Both the position numbers and the translations under genes were made by a program. 64,000 bases of DNA from Poriferisphaera corsica (GTDB lineage Bacteria > Planctomycetota > Phycisphaerae > Phycisphaerales > Phycisphaeraceae): positions 806,001 to 870,000 of the forward strand of contig NZ_CP036425.1 of the NCBI RefSeq assembly GCF_007747445.1. Direction: 5' to 3'. Of the stretch, positions 45,355-54,722 are shown piece by piece; position 1 is the first letter of the stretch; each line of letters starts with the position of its first letter. The notes under the pieces were generated by a model that ran no database searches, was not told the origin of the DNA, and worked only from the letters and a program-made list of their open reading frames with translations.

Positions 45355-45708
45355 TTATTTTGTGCCCTTTGGCCCACCGTCTTGGAAGTACTTTTTGTGG
45401 AGTGCGGATTCGAGGTCGATGTTGTTGATGTTTGCGAGGGTGGTGAGCCATGCGATGACGTCGGCGAATTCTGATTCGAGGTCTTCCTGTGTCGAGCCGC
45501 CGGAGGTGTCACCGCCCTGGCCGTTGACTTTGTGGAGGGTGGTGGCGAGTTCGCCGATTTCTTCGATGAGCCACATGAAGGTGCCGGGGGTGCCGCGCTC
45601 GGCGTCTGTGGCGTAATAGCGGTCACGGATGTGCTGCTGGAAGGCGGCGATGGTGAGGGGGTCTGTGGATGGGGCGTTCGCTGATTTAGGGGGGAGATTG
45701 TCGCTCAT
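45355..45708 (-). CDS. MazG-like nucleotide pyrophosphohydrolase
   Basis: 117 residues from the ATG at 45706-45708. The frame is open further upstream but that part has no coding character. The MazG fold's metal-binding pattern is visible: FMWLIEEIGELATTLHK (ExxE) and EDLESEFADVIAWLTTLAN (ExxxD). Such enzymes hydrolyse (d)NTPs to monophosphates, cleaning up non-canonical or excess nucleotides. Single-domain length suggests a dimer or tetramer. No SD is visible. It is divergent from copZ. Confidence 0.85.
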   Translation of the reverse strand: MSDNLPPKSANAPSTDPLTIAAFQQHIRDRYYATDAERGTPGTFMWLIEEIGELATTLHKVNGQGGDTSGGSTQEDLESEFADVIAWLTTLANINNIDLESALHKKYFQDGGPKGTK

Positions 45709-45973
45709 GGAGAGTATTTTAGTGGTGATTTGCAGGAGCGTGAAATAGTTGGGGCTTGATGCGGGTTCAGGGGGATAGAATGTGGCTGTGAATGAGGGAG
45801 ATATGTAAGGGCATGTGTGGGGGGATGGGGAGAAAAAGTGGGGAATGTTTGCATGTTTGGGGTGAAAAAAGGTGATAAATGGATAGAAGGGTGTTGTGGT
45901 GTGCGGAGAAGCGAGTGTGGTAATGAAAGGTTGCAAGATCAGCTTACTTGGTGAGGGGATCAAGGAGTTTGTT

Positions 45974-46195
45974 ATGAGTACCGTTGTGATCAAAATTAGT
46001 GGGATGAAGTGTGAGGGGTGTGTGGGTGAAGTGCAGGCGAGGTTGAGCAAAGTGCGAGGGGTGAGAACAGCAGTAGTGGATCTGGCGAGTTGCGAGGCGA
46101 GTGTGCAGATTGAGGATGGGGTGGCGGATGTGGACATGCTGATGGCGGTGGTTAAGGACGCTGGGTTTGATGCGGCTCCCGCGTTCGGGAGTTGA
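45974..46195 (+). CDS. copZ: Copper chaperone (heavy-metal-associated domain)
   Basis: 73 residues, one HMA domain with metal site GMKCEGC (Cys pair CxxC) and the beta-alpha-beta-beta-alpha-beta length of CopZ/Atx1. It delivers Cu+ to the P-type ATPase encoded 54 bp downstream. SD AAGGAG is 7 nt before the ATG at 45974. The upstream in-frame start at 45896 is unlikely because the extra residues do not belong to the domain. No recognisable CueR or CsoR operator was found upstream. Confidence 0.9.
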   Translation: MSTVVIKISGMKCEGCVGEVQARLSKVRGVRTAVVDLASCEASVQIEDGVADVDMLMAVVKDAGFDAAPAFGS

Positions 46196-46231
46196 ATGGT
46201 TGGGACGTATTGAGATGGGTTTATTGAAAGT

Positions 46232-46246
46232 CTAATTAGGAGTTAG
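46232..46246 (+). repeat. Boundary palindrome CTAAT-N5-GTTAG (copy 11), holding the copA SD
   Basis: Spacer TAGGA. The SD AGGAG (46238-46242) occupies loop and arm; the GTG start of copA is 3 nt after the element. Confidence 0.85.
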
Positions 46247-46249
46247 TCA

Positions 46250-48442
46250 GTGGCAAAGGTAACGTTAGATGTGAAGGGGATGCGTTGTGCGAGTTGTGTG
46301 AATCATGTGGAGAAGGCGCTGTTGGCATGCGATGGTGTGGATAGTGCGGTAGTGAATTTGCCACTGGAGGAAGCGGTGGTGGGATATGACGACGTGGAGA
46401 TGGATGTTGAAGAATTGGTTGAGGTTGTTGGTGATGCGGGATATACGGCGGAGGTGCGCGGGGCAGCGGATGAGGAACATCAGCATGGGGATGCTGGGAG
46501 TGGTGGACATGAACATAATGAGGTCGGGGAGTGGAAGCAGAAATTGATCGTGGGAGGTGTATTGGGGGTTGTGGTGATGGTATTGGCGATGGGTTGGAAG
46601 GGGCAGGCATCGCATTGGTGGCAGTTGGTGCTGGCGACGCCGATCCAGGTTTGGTTGGGTTGGAGTTTTTATAAGGGGGCGTGGAATGGTTTGAAACATA
46701 AACGTGCAGACATGGATACGCTGGTCGCGTTGGGGACGAGTGTGGCGTATGTGTATTCGGTGTTTTCGACGTTTTTCGGCGGGGAATATGTGTATTTTGA
46801 TACGGCGGCAATGATCTTGGTGTTGATTGGTTTGGGGAAGATGCTGGAGGCGAGGGCGAGAGGAAGTGCAGCGAGTGCGATCAGAGGTTTGATGGATTTG
46901 CAGCCGCCTGAGGCGGTGGTGCTGCGGGAAGGGAATGAGGTAGTGGTGAGTGTGGGTGAGGTGAGGGAAGGGGAGGTTTGTGTGGTGAAGCCGGGGCAGA
47001 AGGTGCCGGTGGATGGGAGGGTTGTGGAAGGTGGGTCGAGTGTGGATCAGTCGATGGTGACGGGGGAGAGCTTGCCGGTGGATGTTGAAGTGGGGAGTAA
47101 GGTGTTTGGGGGGACGGTTAATCAGACAGGCGCGTTTCGGATGGAGGCAACAGCGACGGGTGGAAAGATGTTGTTGTCGCAGGTGGTGGGGTTGGTGAAA
47201 CAGGCGCAGACGAGTAAGGCGAAAGTGCAGCGGATTGTGGATGAGATCGCGGCGGTATTCGTGCCAGCGGTATTGGTGGTGGCGGTGATAACGTTTATCG
47301 GGCAGGGGATTTATTGGTGGGGCGAGGTTGGGGGATGGCAGATGGCGATGGAAGCGATGATTGCGGTGTTGATTGTGGCGTGTCCGTGTGCGCTGGGATT
47401 GGCGACGCCGACGGCGATCATGGTGGGGACAGGGATTGGTGCGCAAAGAGGGATTTTGATTAAAGATGCGGCGGCGCTGGAACGGGCTGGGAAGTTAACG
47501 GATATTGTGCTGGATAAGACGGGGACGTTGACGGTGGGTAAGCCGGCGGTGACGGATGTGGTGTGTATGTTGGGCGAGAGTTGTCAGGATGATGTGTTGC
47601 GGTTTGCTGCAGCAGTGGAGATGGATTCGGAGCATCCGCTTGGTAAAGCGATTGTGAATGAAGCGAAAGAACGTGGGATGGTTGTGGTAAGAGCGGAGAA
47701 GTTTGAATCGTTGACGGCGGCGGGTGTGAGGGGTGTTGTAGAAGGGCATGAAGTGATTGTGGGTCGGATGACGACGTTGCGGGAGATGGGCGTTGAGGGG
47801 ATGGATGAACTGATTAAGAAGCGAGATGAGGTTTTGGAGGCGCAAAAGACGGCGGTGGGTGTGGCGGTGGATGGTCAGGCTCGGGGTGTGATCGCGTTTG
47901 CGGATAAAGTGAGAGATGGCGCGGTTGAGGTTGTGGCTGAATTGAAGGAATTGGGTTTGAATGTGGTGATGATGACAGGGGACAATGCAGGGAGTGCGAA
48001 GGCGGTGGGCGATCGTTTGGGTATTGATGAGGTGATGGCGGAGGTGTTGCCGGCGGATAAGCAGGCGAAGGTGAAGACGCTACAGGGGGAAGGGAAGCGG
48101 CGTGTTGCGATGGTGGGGGATGGGATTAACGATGCGCCGGCGCTGGCGAGTGCGGATATTGGGATTGCGATAGGTGGTGGGACGGATATTGCGATGGATG
48201 CGGGGCATGTGGTGTTAGTGGGAGATGATCTGAAGAATTTACCACGGGCGATTCGGTTGAGTCGGGCGACGATGAAGCGGATTTATTATGGATTGGGTTG
48301 GGCGTTTATTTATAACGTGGTGTTGATACCGGTTGCGATGAGCGGGTATTTGTGGCCGATGTTGGCGGCGGGGGCGATGGCGTTTAGCTCGGTGAGTGTG
48401 GTGGGTAATGCACTGTATCTTCGTCTGAGTTGGAAAGATTAA
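46250..48442 (+). CDS. copA: Cu+-exporting P1B-type ATPase
   Basis: 730 residues, GTG start after AGGAG. One N-terminal HMA domain (CASC at 13-16), a His-rich linker ([15 protein letters not shown]), eight helices, the transport motif CPC at 378-380, phosphorylation site DKTGT at 422, and [10 protein letters not shown]. The late motifs YNVV and [13 protein letters not shown] mark the Cu+/Ag+ subgroup (P1B-1). It pumps Cu+ out of the cytosol with CopZ as donor. The GNAT gene 17 bp downstream is probably in the same operon. Confidence 0.95.
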   Translation: MAKVTLDVKGMRCASCVNHVEKALLACDGVDSAVVNLPLEEAVVGYDDVEMDVEELVEVVGDAGYTAEVRGAADEEHQHGDAGSGGHEHNEVGEWKQKLIVGGVLGVVVMVLAMGWKGQASHWWQLVLATPIQVWLGWSFYKGAWNGLKHKRADMDTLVALGTSVAYVYSVFSTFFGGEYVYFDTAAMILVLIGLGKMLEARARGSAASAIRGLMDLQPPEAVVLREGNEVVVSVGEVREGEVCVVKPGQKVPVDGRVVEGGSSVDQSMVTGESLPVDVEVGSKVFGGTVNQTGAFRMEATATGGKMLLSQVVGLVKQAQTSKAKVQRIVDEIAAVFVPAVLVVAVITFIGQGIYWWGEVGGWQMAMEAMIAVLIVACPCALGLATPTAIMVGTGIGAQRGILIKDAAALERAGKLTDIVLDKTGTLTVGKPAVTDVVCMLGESCQDDVLRFAAAVEMDSEHPLGKAIVNEAKERGMVVVRAEKFESLTAAGVRGVVEGHEVIVGRMTTLREMGVEGMDELIKKRDEVLEAQKTAVGVAVDGQARGVIAFADKVRDGAVEVVAELKELGLNVVMMTGDNAGSAKAVGDRLGIDEVMAEVLPADKQAKVKTLQGEGKRRVAMVGDGINDAPALASADIGIAIGGGTDIAMDAGHVVLVGDDLKNLPRAIRLSRATMKRIYYGLGWAFIYNVVLIPVAMSGYLWPMLAAGAMAFSSVSVVGNALYLRLSWKD

Positions 48443-48452
48443 AATGGTGAGT

Positions 48453-48467
48453 CTAATTAATGATTAG
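48453..48467 (+). repeat. Boundary palindrome CTAAT-N5-ATTAG (copy 12), containing a start codon
   Basis: Spacer TAATG: the ATG of the GNAT gene (48460-48462) lies across the loop, and the first codons form the second arm. Confidence 0.82.
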
Positions 48468-48927
48468 GCTAGCGATATCTGAAGATATGGATACGTTGAT
48501 TGAGATTGCTGAGGCGACAGGGTTGTTTCGGCCGCAGGAGTTGGAGGAGTTGATTGGGGTGATGGGCGCATATTTTGAAGGGCAATTTGATGAGCATCAT
48601 TTTTGGGTGGTAGATGAGGAAGATGGTGAGATTGTCGGGGTGGTGTATTATGCGCCTGAACCGATGGCGTGTCATGTTTGGAATACATATTTTATTGCGG
48701 TGAGAGAAGGGTGGCAGCGTATGGGCAAGGGCAGTGAGTTGATGGGGGATGTTGAAGAACAAGTGAAAAGAATGGGAGGACGATTGCTGTTGGTGGAGAC
48801 CTCAGGGTTGGAGCGATATGAGCAAGCGAGGCGGTTTTACAGTCAGTGTGGATATGATGAAGAGACGCGGATACGCGATTTTTATGATGAGGGTGAGGAT
48901 AAGGTGATATTTCGTAAAGCGCTCTAA
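48460..48927 (+). CDS. GNAT-family N-acetyltransferase
   Basis: 155 residues. The acetyl-CoA binding loop is visible as REGWQRMGKGSELM (Q/RxxGxG/A form), after strand VWNTYFIAV. The C-terminal RFYSQCGYDEETRIRDFY is the usual tyrosine-bearing end. Starts 17 bp after copA, inside a boundary palindrome and without a separate SD, so it is probably translated by coupling. Substrate unknown; a link to copper handling is only suggested by position. Confidence 0.85.
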   Translation: MIRLAISEDMDTLIEIAEATGLFRPQELEELIGVMGAYFEGQFDEHHFWVVDEEDGEIVGVVYYAPEPMACHVWNTYFIAVREGWQRMGKGSELMGDVEEQVKRMGGRLLLVETSGLERYEQARRFYSQCGYDEETRIRDFYDEGEDKVIFRKAL

Positions 48928-49016
48928 GCGTGAGATGGATCATTGTTTGAATAAACAGAAGTGCAAAAAGTCTTTATTAATAGGTTTTTGATGTGATAAT
49001 AGGGATGGTGGGGTAC

Positions 49017-49032
49017 ATCTCAAAATTGAGAT
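49017..49032. promoter_or_regulatory. Perfect palindrome upstream of the PEP-CTERM gene
   Basis: ATCTCAA-AA-TTGAGAT, 7-bp arms, 145 bp before the gene at 49177. A second weaker dyad AAGTAT...GTACTT follows at about 49049-49065. Possible operator; regulator unknown. Confidence 0.4.
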
Positions 49033-49176
49033 ATTGCTTGTTGACGAGAAGTATGTTTAAGTACTTCGCGTTGTTTGTATGTGGGTTGTGAGGTGGTGCG
49101 GTAAGAATGGGCGTGTGGTTTTGTATTGAAATTTAAGAGATGACTTTTACTAAATCCAATTTTGGGAGGATGAATT

Positions 49177-50826
49177 ATGCCTGTGTGTTTGAGAACGCAT
49201 TCTTGTGTGATGTTGTTGATAGGTTCTTTGGTTGGTGGAATGAGTGGCGTTGATTGTTTGAATGCGGCGGATGTTAGAACGGTTGCGCTGACGCGGCATC
49301 AGGCGGCGGGGACGCGTGATGTGTGGGATGATTTTTATCATTTTACGATTAATGATTGGGGGCAGACTGCGTTTGGCGGTAAGTTGACGGGGAATGCTGT
49401 GACTGAAATTACGGACAATGGGATATGGCTTGAAGATTATGGTAATCAGTTGTTAATAGCACGCGGTGGTCAGTCAGCGTGGGGTGCGGATGATGATGCG
49501 GTGTTTCGTACGTTGACGAGTCCTCAGATTAACTCGTTGGGTACGGTTGTGTTTAAATCGAGTTTAGAGGGTGAAAATATTAGTAGTTTTCTGAATGGCT
49601 CGGCTGTGTTTCGGTATGGTGAAGATTACGGGCCACAGATGTTGTTTCGAACGGGACAGGCATGGGGCGATGGGACACTGGATATTAATAACTTCAGTAG
49701 CTTGCGCACGAATGAATCGGGTGAGTATGCGCTAAAGATGGAGTTGAATAAGTTGGGGCAACCATTGGACGGGTTTGTCGTGGTGAAGGGTGATGGACAA
49801 ACGGTGAAGACGATCGCGGAGAAAGGTAGTTTTGCGGGTGGTGTTGGGAATGGTGTGGTCTATGAGGATTCATTCTTTGCGCCGAAGTTAAATGACAACG
49901 GTGATGTTTCGTTTATGGCGCACATTGAAGGTGATGGTGTTATTCAATGGAATGATATTGGGGTTTGGATGAGTCAAAATGATATTCATGTTTTGCAGAT
50001 GCGTGAAAGAATGAGTGCACCGGGAACGGGGCAGGTATTAGAAAGCATCTCGATTCCCTCGATTAATGATGCGCGAGAGATTGTGTTTAAAGGTGATTTG
50101 GTTCCTTTGCTTGGTCATGATTATGATCCGCTGACAGATGCAGGCCTTTGGGGCGGGCATAAAGATGATTTGCAATTGATCGCACGCCGAGGTGATGCCG
50201 CGGTGGGTTTAGAGGGATGGAATTTTGGCAGGTTTTTGAATACTAGTATTAATCATGATGGAACGATCATGTTTACCGCTCAGCTTGCCAATGATGTTGA
50301 AAGTTTAGAGGAAACCAAGGGGGTATGGCAGCATAAGGATGGTGTGACAAGTTTGATTGCAGGGACGGGTAGCGTGATTGAGGGGTTAGATGATGGTGAG
50401 TTTGTGAGGTACGTTTTTGAAGATAGCATCAATGGGTTAGGTCAAATTGTCTTTAGTGCTAGCATCGCGGGGGCAGGAGTTACAGAAGAAGATAATGTTG
50501 GGCTGTGGATTACGGGGTTGGATGGCGCGTTGGATTTGATCATTCGGGAAGGTGATTTGTTTGATGTTGATGATGATCCGATTGCGGAAGACTTACGTGT
50601 GATCAGTGATATTGCGATGGATGGATGGTCGGGTGGCGAGGAAGGTCATGCGAAGAGTTTGAATGACTGGGGTGAGTTGGCGGTTCGTTTGAATTTTACG
50701 GATGGATCGGAAGGTTTGTTTGTGTTTAACACGATTGCAGCGATACCTGAGCCGGGGAGTGTGGCTTTGCTTGGTGCAGGTTTAGTTGGGATGCTTGCTC
50801 GAAAGAGAAAGTGTGGTTTGGGGTAA
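49177..50826 (+). CDS. Secreted PEP-CTERM repeat protein, paralogue A
   Basis: 549 residues. Signal peptide ~1-30 (MPVCLRTHSC start), then about seven diverged repeats built on N-D-x-G-x-[VI]-x-F and GIWL/GLWxxxx-LxLIxRxGD phrases. These predict a beta-propeller-like or tandem-repeat fold known from planctomycete exoproteins. The C-terminus is a PEP-CTERM sorting signal: IPEPGSVALLGAGLVGMLARKRK. It would be exported and processed by an exosortase (not in the window). SD GGGAGGA is present. The adjacent gene is a close paralogue. Confidence 0.88.
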   Translation: MPVCLRTHSCVMLLIGSLVGGMSGVDCLNAADVRTVALTRHQAAGTRDVWDDFYHFTINDWGQTAFGGKLTGNAVTEITDNGIWLEDYGNQLLIARGGQSAWGADDDAVFRTLTSPQINSLGTVVFKSSLEGENISSFLNGSAVFRYGEDYGPQMLFRTGQAWGDGTLDINNFSSLRTNESGEYALKMELNKLGQPLDGFVVVKGDGQTVKTIAEKGSFAGGVGNGVVYEDSFFAPKLNDNGDVSFMAHIEGDGVIQWNDIGVWMSQNDIHVLQMRERMSAPGTGQVLESISIPSINDAREIVFKGDLVPLLGHDYDPLTDAGLWGGHKDDLQLIARRGDAAVGLEGWNFGRFLNTSINHDGTIMFTAQLANDVESLEETKGVWQHKDGVTSLIAGTGSVIEGLDDGEFVRYVFEDSINGLGQIVFSASIAGAGVTEEDNVGLWITGLDGALDLIIREGDLFDVDDDPIAEDLRVISDIAMDGWSGGEEGHAKSLNDWGELAVRLNFTDGSEGLFVFNTIAAIPEPGSVALLGAGLVGMLARKRKCGLG

Positions 50827-50904
50827 TTGAAAATTCGTTGTGATTGATAGGGGCAATCTTTGTCATTGAATGATGTAAAGCAAACTCTGAAAGGAGGGTT
50901 TGAT

Positions 50905-52536
50905 ATGCCTGTGTGTAAAAAGAAAATGACTTTAATTGTAGGGATTTTGGTGTGTGTGGTTAGTGGTGGCGAAGTGATGGGTGAAGTTGAATCGCGGACG
51001 GTTGCGCTGACGCGTGAAGCGGCGCCGGGAACACGTGCGATCTGGGGGGAGTTTGGTAATTTCACAATCAATAATGCTGGACAGACAGGGTTTATGGGGA
51101 GGTTGACGGGTATTGGTGTTGTTGATGCAAATGATTACGGAATTTGGCTTGAGGATGGTGGGATCAAGCAGTTTGTTGTGCGTGAGGGGGATGGCGCGAG
51201 TGATGTGGATGATGGTGCATACTACAGGAATTTCAACTTGCCTCGCATAAATTCGGAAGGGCAGGTGTTTTTTTCTGCTGAGTTGATTGGCGAGAATGTG
51301 ATTGATGAAACTAATCGTGGATTGTGGCGATATCGTGAGGGGCATGGTACGAATATGTTGGCTCGCAGGGGGCATCCGTCGGGTGGCGACATTGAGTCGA
51401 CGGGTTCGATTTCGTATGCTCGAGTGAATGATGCAGGGCAGTTTGCTTATCGTGCAATTCAGTATCTAGATAATTTTGAAACGGATGCGTTTGCGATCAT
51501 GCGAGGGGAAGGCATGGTGCAGCATGTAATCGTGGATAATGGTGAGCATGCAACGGATCTTGGCGATGAGGTTGTGTTTGCGAGTTCGGTTTATACTCCG
51601 AGTATGAATAATGTTGGGGGATTGGGTTTCATTGCTCGGATTGAGGGGCCTGGGATTACGAATGAGAATCACAATGGTATTTGGTATGGGGATACAAACG
51701 GGCATGAGTTGATTACGCGTCAGGGTTTTGCGGCGAATGGTACAGATCAGTGGTTTAATGAATTTGGAAGTATCCGTGTGAATGATGCTGGTCAAGTTGC
51801 GTTTAATGCGAGCTTGAAGCCAAAGGTGGGGCAGGAATATCACCCGTTTACAGACAGGGGTTTGTGGGCGGGGACAAGTGATTTGTTAGAAATGGTCATG
51901 CGTTCGGGTGATGATGCTGCGGGTCTGAATGGATTGCAGTATGGTCAAACGCTGAGCTTTGTGATGAATACGGATGGTGATGTTTTATATTCATCATGGT
52001 TGTTGTTTGATGGCGTGGAATTGAATAGTGAGAAGGGGATGTGGTTGCATTCGGATGGTGAATCAGAGCTGATTGCGGTGACGGGGCGATCTCTACCTGG
52101 ATTACAAGAATGGGAAACGGTTGATTATATCTTTTCGATGAACATGAATGATCTGGGTCAGGTTGTGTTTACGACGACGGTCGAAGGGGATGGGGTGACG
52201 GATGATAATGATCGTGCGTTGTGGTTGCGGAATGCGGATGGTGGTTTGCATCTGTTATTGCGTGAGGGTGAGTTGTTTGATGTAGATGATGATGCTGTGG
52301 GGGAAGATTTGCGCATGATCAATGATATTGATATGTATGGGTATTCAGGTGGTGAGGATGGTCAGACGCAGAGTTTGAATGACTCGGGTGAGTTGGCTGT
52401 GCATTTGAAGTTTAACGATGGCTCGGAGGGATTGTTTGTGTTGGATACGATGTCGACGATACCTGAGCCGATGACAGTGGGTTTGATGAGTGCTGGAGGG
52501 TTGGGATTTCTGTTGCGGAGGCGTCGAAGGGAATGA
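50905..52536 (+). CDS. Secreted PEP-CTERM repeat protein, paralogue B
   Basis: 543 residues from ATG 50905 behind AAGGAGG. It parallels paralogue A throughout: signal peptide with MPVCKKK, ESRTVALTREAAPGTRAIW, the same NDxGQVxF repeats, and near-identical phrases before the C-terminus (LFDVDDD, SGGEDGQTQSLNDSGELAV). The sorting signal is IPEPMTVGLMSAGGLGFLLRRRRRE. The pair arose by tandem duplication and has diverged substantially. A 16-bp-stem terminator closes the unit. Confidence 0.88.
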   Translation: MPVCKKKMTLIVGILVCVVSGGEVMGEVESRTVALTREAAPGTRAIWGEFGNFTINNAGQTGFMGRLTGIGVVDANDYGIWLEDGGIKQFVVREGDGASDVDDGAYYRNFNLPRINSEGQVFFSAELIGENVIDETNRGLWRYREGHGTNMLARRGHPSGGDIESTGSISYARVNDAGQFAYRAIQYLDNFETDAFAIMRGEGMVQHVIVDNGEHATDLGDEVVFASSVYTPSMNNVGGLGFIARIEGPGITNENHNGIWYGDTNGHELITRQGFAANGTDQWFNEFGSIRVNDAGQVAFNASLKPKVGQEYHPFTDRGLWAGTSDLLEMVMRSGDDAAGLNGLQYGQTLSFVMNTDGDVLYSSWLLFDGVELNSEKGMWLHSDGESELIAVTGRSLPGLQEWETVDYIFSMNMNDLGQVVFTTTVEGDGVTDDNDRALWLRNADGGLHLLLREGELFDVDDDAVGEDLRMINDIDMYGYSGGEDGQTQSLNDSGELAVHLKFNDGSEGLFVLDTMSTIPEPMTVGLMSAGGLGFLLRRRRRE

Positions 52537-52561
52537 GTGGGAGGGGTGAATGTGGGCGCTG

Positions 52562-52603
52562 AATTCGCTGTGCATCTGTAGGTAGATGCACAGCGAATTT
52601 TTT
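52562..52603 (+). terminator. Long-stem terminator after the PEP-CTERM pair
   Basis: 16-bp perfect stem (AATTCGCTG... with its complement) enclosing GTAGGT, followed by T6. Confidence 0.93.
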
Positions 52604-52712
52604 ATATTCTGTGATTGACTTAACCTAACAAAAACCTAAAATAAGAGTGAAGTCGGTAGGCTATTTTTTGATCAAGCGTTTGCGAGATAGGGGGAAGATA
52701 TGAGGTGATGTG

Positions 52713-53702
52713 ATGATTGTTAGTGCGAGTGTGCGGACGGATGTGCCTGCGTTTTATGGGGAGTGGTTTGTGAATCGATTGAGGGCGGGGTTTTGTGGTG
52801 TGTTGAATCCGTATAGTGGGAAGCCGTACCGGGTGAGTTTGGAGCGGGAGGATGTGGATGGGATTGTGTTTTGGACGAAGGATGTTGGGCCGTTCATGAA
52901 GCGATTGCATGAAGTGAAGGGGATGGGGTATCCGTTTGTGGTGAGTCATACGATTACGGGGAATCCAAGGGTGCTGGAGAGGTCGGTGGTGGATGCAGAG
53001 AAGGCGGTGGCGAACTTGAGGCGGATCGCGGATGAATTTGGTGAGCGGGTTTGTGTGTGGCGGTATGATCCGATTGTGTTCAGCACGGTGAGTCGATATG
53101 AGGATCATGTGCGGCGGTTTGAGATTTTAAGTGAGGCGTTAATAGGGGCAGTAGATGAGGTGGTGGTGTCGGTGATGCATCCCTATGCGAAAGTTAGACG
53201 GTCGATGGATGAGGTGGCGAAGTTGGTGGAGGACGGTGAGGGGAAGAATGGAGGGAGTCACGGAGGATATGGATTGAAGTGGTGGGATCCGAGTGATGAT
53301 GTGAAGATGCGATTGATCAGTGAATTGGATGGGATTGCGAAAGGCAGGGGGATGCAACTCAAAGTGTGTACGGGAGAGGCGTATCGGCCTGCAGAGGTTG
53401 TGGCTGCGAAGTGTATCGATGTGGGGCGGATGAGTGATGTGGCGGGGCATGAGATCAAAGGAAAGGAAAGAGGTACGCGCGAGGGGTGTCTTTGTGATGA
53501 ATCGCGAGATATTGGGATGTATGATACGTGCCCGCATGGGTGTGTGTATTGTTATGCGACAAACGATATGGCGTTAGTTACGAAGCGGTTTAAGGGGCAT
53601 GATCCAGAAGGGAGGTTTTTGTATCGCTTGGATAGGTGTGTGGTTGATGAGGTTGAGAAGGAAAGCAAGACGGTTCAGCTCGGACTGTTTGGTGAGTTGT
53701 AA
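52713..53702 (+). CDS. DUF1848 family protein with C-terminal Fe-S type cysteine motif
   Basis: 329 residues. The N-terminal half has SASVRTDVPAFYGEWFVNRLRAG and DGIVFWTKD, and a central WRYDPIV, all characteristic of DUF1848. The C-terminus has a cysteine cluster CLCDESRDIGMYDTCPHGCVYCYA, resembling a radical-SAM style CxxxCxxC site, although placed at the end of the protein rather than the start. Biochemical function unknown; a DNA-repair-like radical-SAM role has been suggested by resemblance only. SD GAGGTG precedes the ATG at 52713 (a GTG is directly upstream). Confidence 0.85.
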   Translation: MIVSASVRTDVPAFYGEWFVNRLRAGFCGVLNPYSGKPYRVSLEREDVDGIVFWTKDVGPFMKRLHEVKGMGYPFVVSHTITGNPRVLERSVVDAEKAVANLRRIADEFGERVCVWRYDPIVFSTVSRYEDHVRRFEILSEALIGAVDEVVVSVMHPYAKVRRSMDEVAKLVEDGEGKNGGSHGGYGLKWWDPSDDVKMRLISELDGIAKGRGMQLKVCTGEAYRPAEVVAAKCIDVGRMSDVAGHEIKGKERGTREGCLCDESRDIGMYDTCPHGCVYCYATNDMALVTKRFKGHDPEGRFLYRLDRCVVDEVEKESKTVQLGLFGEL

Positions 53703-53706
53703 AAAC

Positions 53707-53742
53707 AAACAGCTTCGCGGATGAGGCGAAGCTGTTTGGATT
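53707..53742. terminator. Bidirectional terminator between DUF1848 and purE
   Basis: 12-bp stem AAACAGCTTCGC/GCGAAGCTGTTT with loop GGATGAG, between convergent genes. Confidence 0.88.
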
Positions 53743-53767
53743 GTTTTGTTATTAAGTAGTGTGGAAA

Positions 53768-54271
53768 TTATTCTGCAACGGGGACGTCTTCGGGGATTGC
53801 AGCGGATTGTTTTTTGCGGAACTCAATGTACTTGGCTTCTATCTCTTTGTTAGAAGTCGCGAGGATGGAAACCGCGAAGAGAGCAGCGTTGACGGCGCCG
53901 TGTGAGCCCATGGACATTGTGCCGACGGGGATACCTTTGGGCATATTGCAGGTTGAGAGGAGCGCGTCAAGGCCACCCATGAGCTTACCGTCCATTGGGA
54001 CGCCGAGGACGGGGATGTGGGTGTAGGCAGCCATAACACCGGCGAGGTGTGCGGACATACCGGCGGCGGCGATAACGACCTTGATGCCGCGTTCTGCTGC
54101 AGTGGTGGCAAAGGTGTGTGCGCGTTCGGGTGTACGGTGTGCGGAACAGATTTTCATCTCATAGGGGATGCTCAGTTCATCAAGGATGTCCGCACATTTT
54201 TTCATTGTGGGAGCATCTGATGGAGAGCCCATGACGATGCCGACGAGGGGTTTGGATTGTTGCGTATTCAT
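53768..54271 (-). CDS. purE: N5-carboxyaminoimidazole ribonucleotide mutase
   Basis: 167 residues from the ATG at 54269-54271; a longer in-frame start at 54307 does not match the family. Class I PurE motifs: GIVMGSPSDAPTMKKCADIL, CSAHRTPER (catalytic His), AAAGMSAHLAGVMAAYT, and GLDALLSTCNMPKGIPVGTM. It moves the carboxylate of N5-CAIR to C4 in purine synthesis. purK is not adjacent. No clear SD. Confidence 0.94.
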   Translation of the reverse strand: MNTQQSKPLVGIVMGSPSDAPTMKKCADILDELSIPYEMKICSAHRTPERAHTFATTAAERGIKVVIAAAGMSAHLAGVMAAYTHIPVLGVPMDGKLMGGLDALLSTCNMPKGIPVGTMSMGSHGAVNAALFAVSILATSNKEIEAKYIEFRKKQSAAIPEDVPVAE

Positions 54272-54642
54272 GGCGGGAGTATAGCGGAGAAAAGTGGTAC
54301 GAATCAACTGGATGCTGGTTTGGAGCTGGGGATGTGAAGCGCAAGAATGGGGAAAGTGGGGGAGGTGGGTGCATCATCGGGAGAGGTTTGGATCTTATGA
54401 TGTGGCTGTGAAATCAAGGGCGAGGGTAAAGGGATAGGAGGGTGAGCGAGAAAGGATGGATGATATTGGGGAGGATCGGAGGCTCGCATTCCGGGGCGGG
54501 CTTCCGGGCAGGTGCGGGGTGAGTTGATAGATGTTGTGCTGAGAAGCATGATGTCCGAAGCCGAGGATGCGGGGGCGGGTGATATTGGGGTGGATGAGCT
54601 GGGGGAGAATCAATAATTGGTTGATTCGACTGGGGAATTTGT

Positions 54643-54657
54643 CTAATAGAGAGTTAG
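54643..54657. repeat. Boundary palindrome CTAAT-N5-GTTAG (copy 13)
   Basis: Spacer AGAGA; just beyond the terminator of the minus-strand PEP-CTERM gene. Confidence 0.8.
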
Positions 54658-54666
54658 GTAGGTAGT

Positions 54667-54696
54667 AAAAAAAAGAGGCTGACGAATCAGCCTCTT
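54667..54696 (-). terminator. Terminator of the PEP-CTERM gene at 54723-55733
   Basis: Minus strand: AAGAGGCTGA/TCAGCCTCTT stem with TTCG tetraloop and T run. Confidence 0.93.
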
Positions 54697-54722
54697 GGGG
54701 ATGTACTTATGTATCGAAGAAA

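Larger units (their letters stand above)
54272..54722. other. Gene-free region between purE and the PEP-CTERM gene
   Basis: About 450 bases, G-rich on the + strand. Contains boundary palindrome copy 13 and the terminator of the minus-strand PEP-CTERM gene; otherwise nothing recognisable. Confidence 0.6.

Noticed and set aside
45896-45973. N-terminal extension of CopZ
   Set aside because: The ATG at 45974 has a good AAGGAG and starts the HMA domain; the preceding 26 codons do not match the family.
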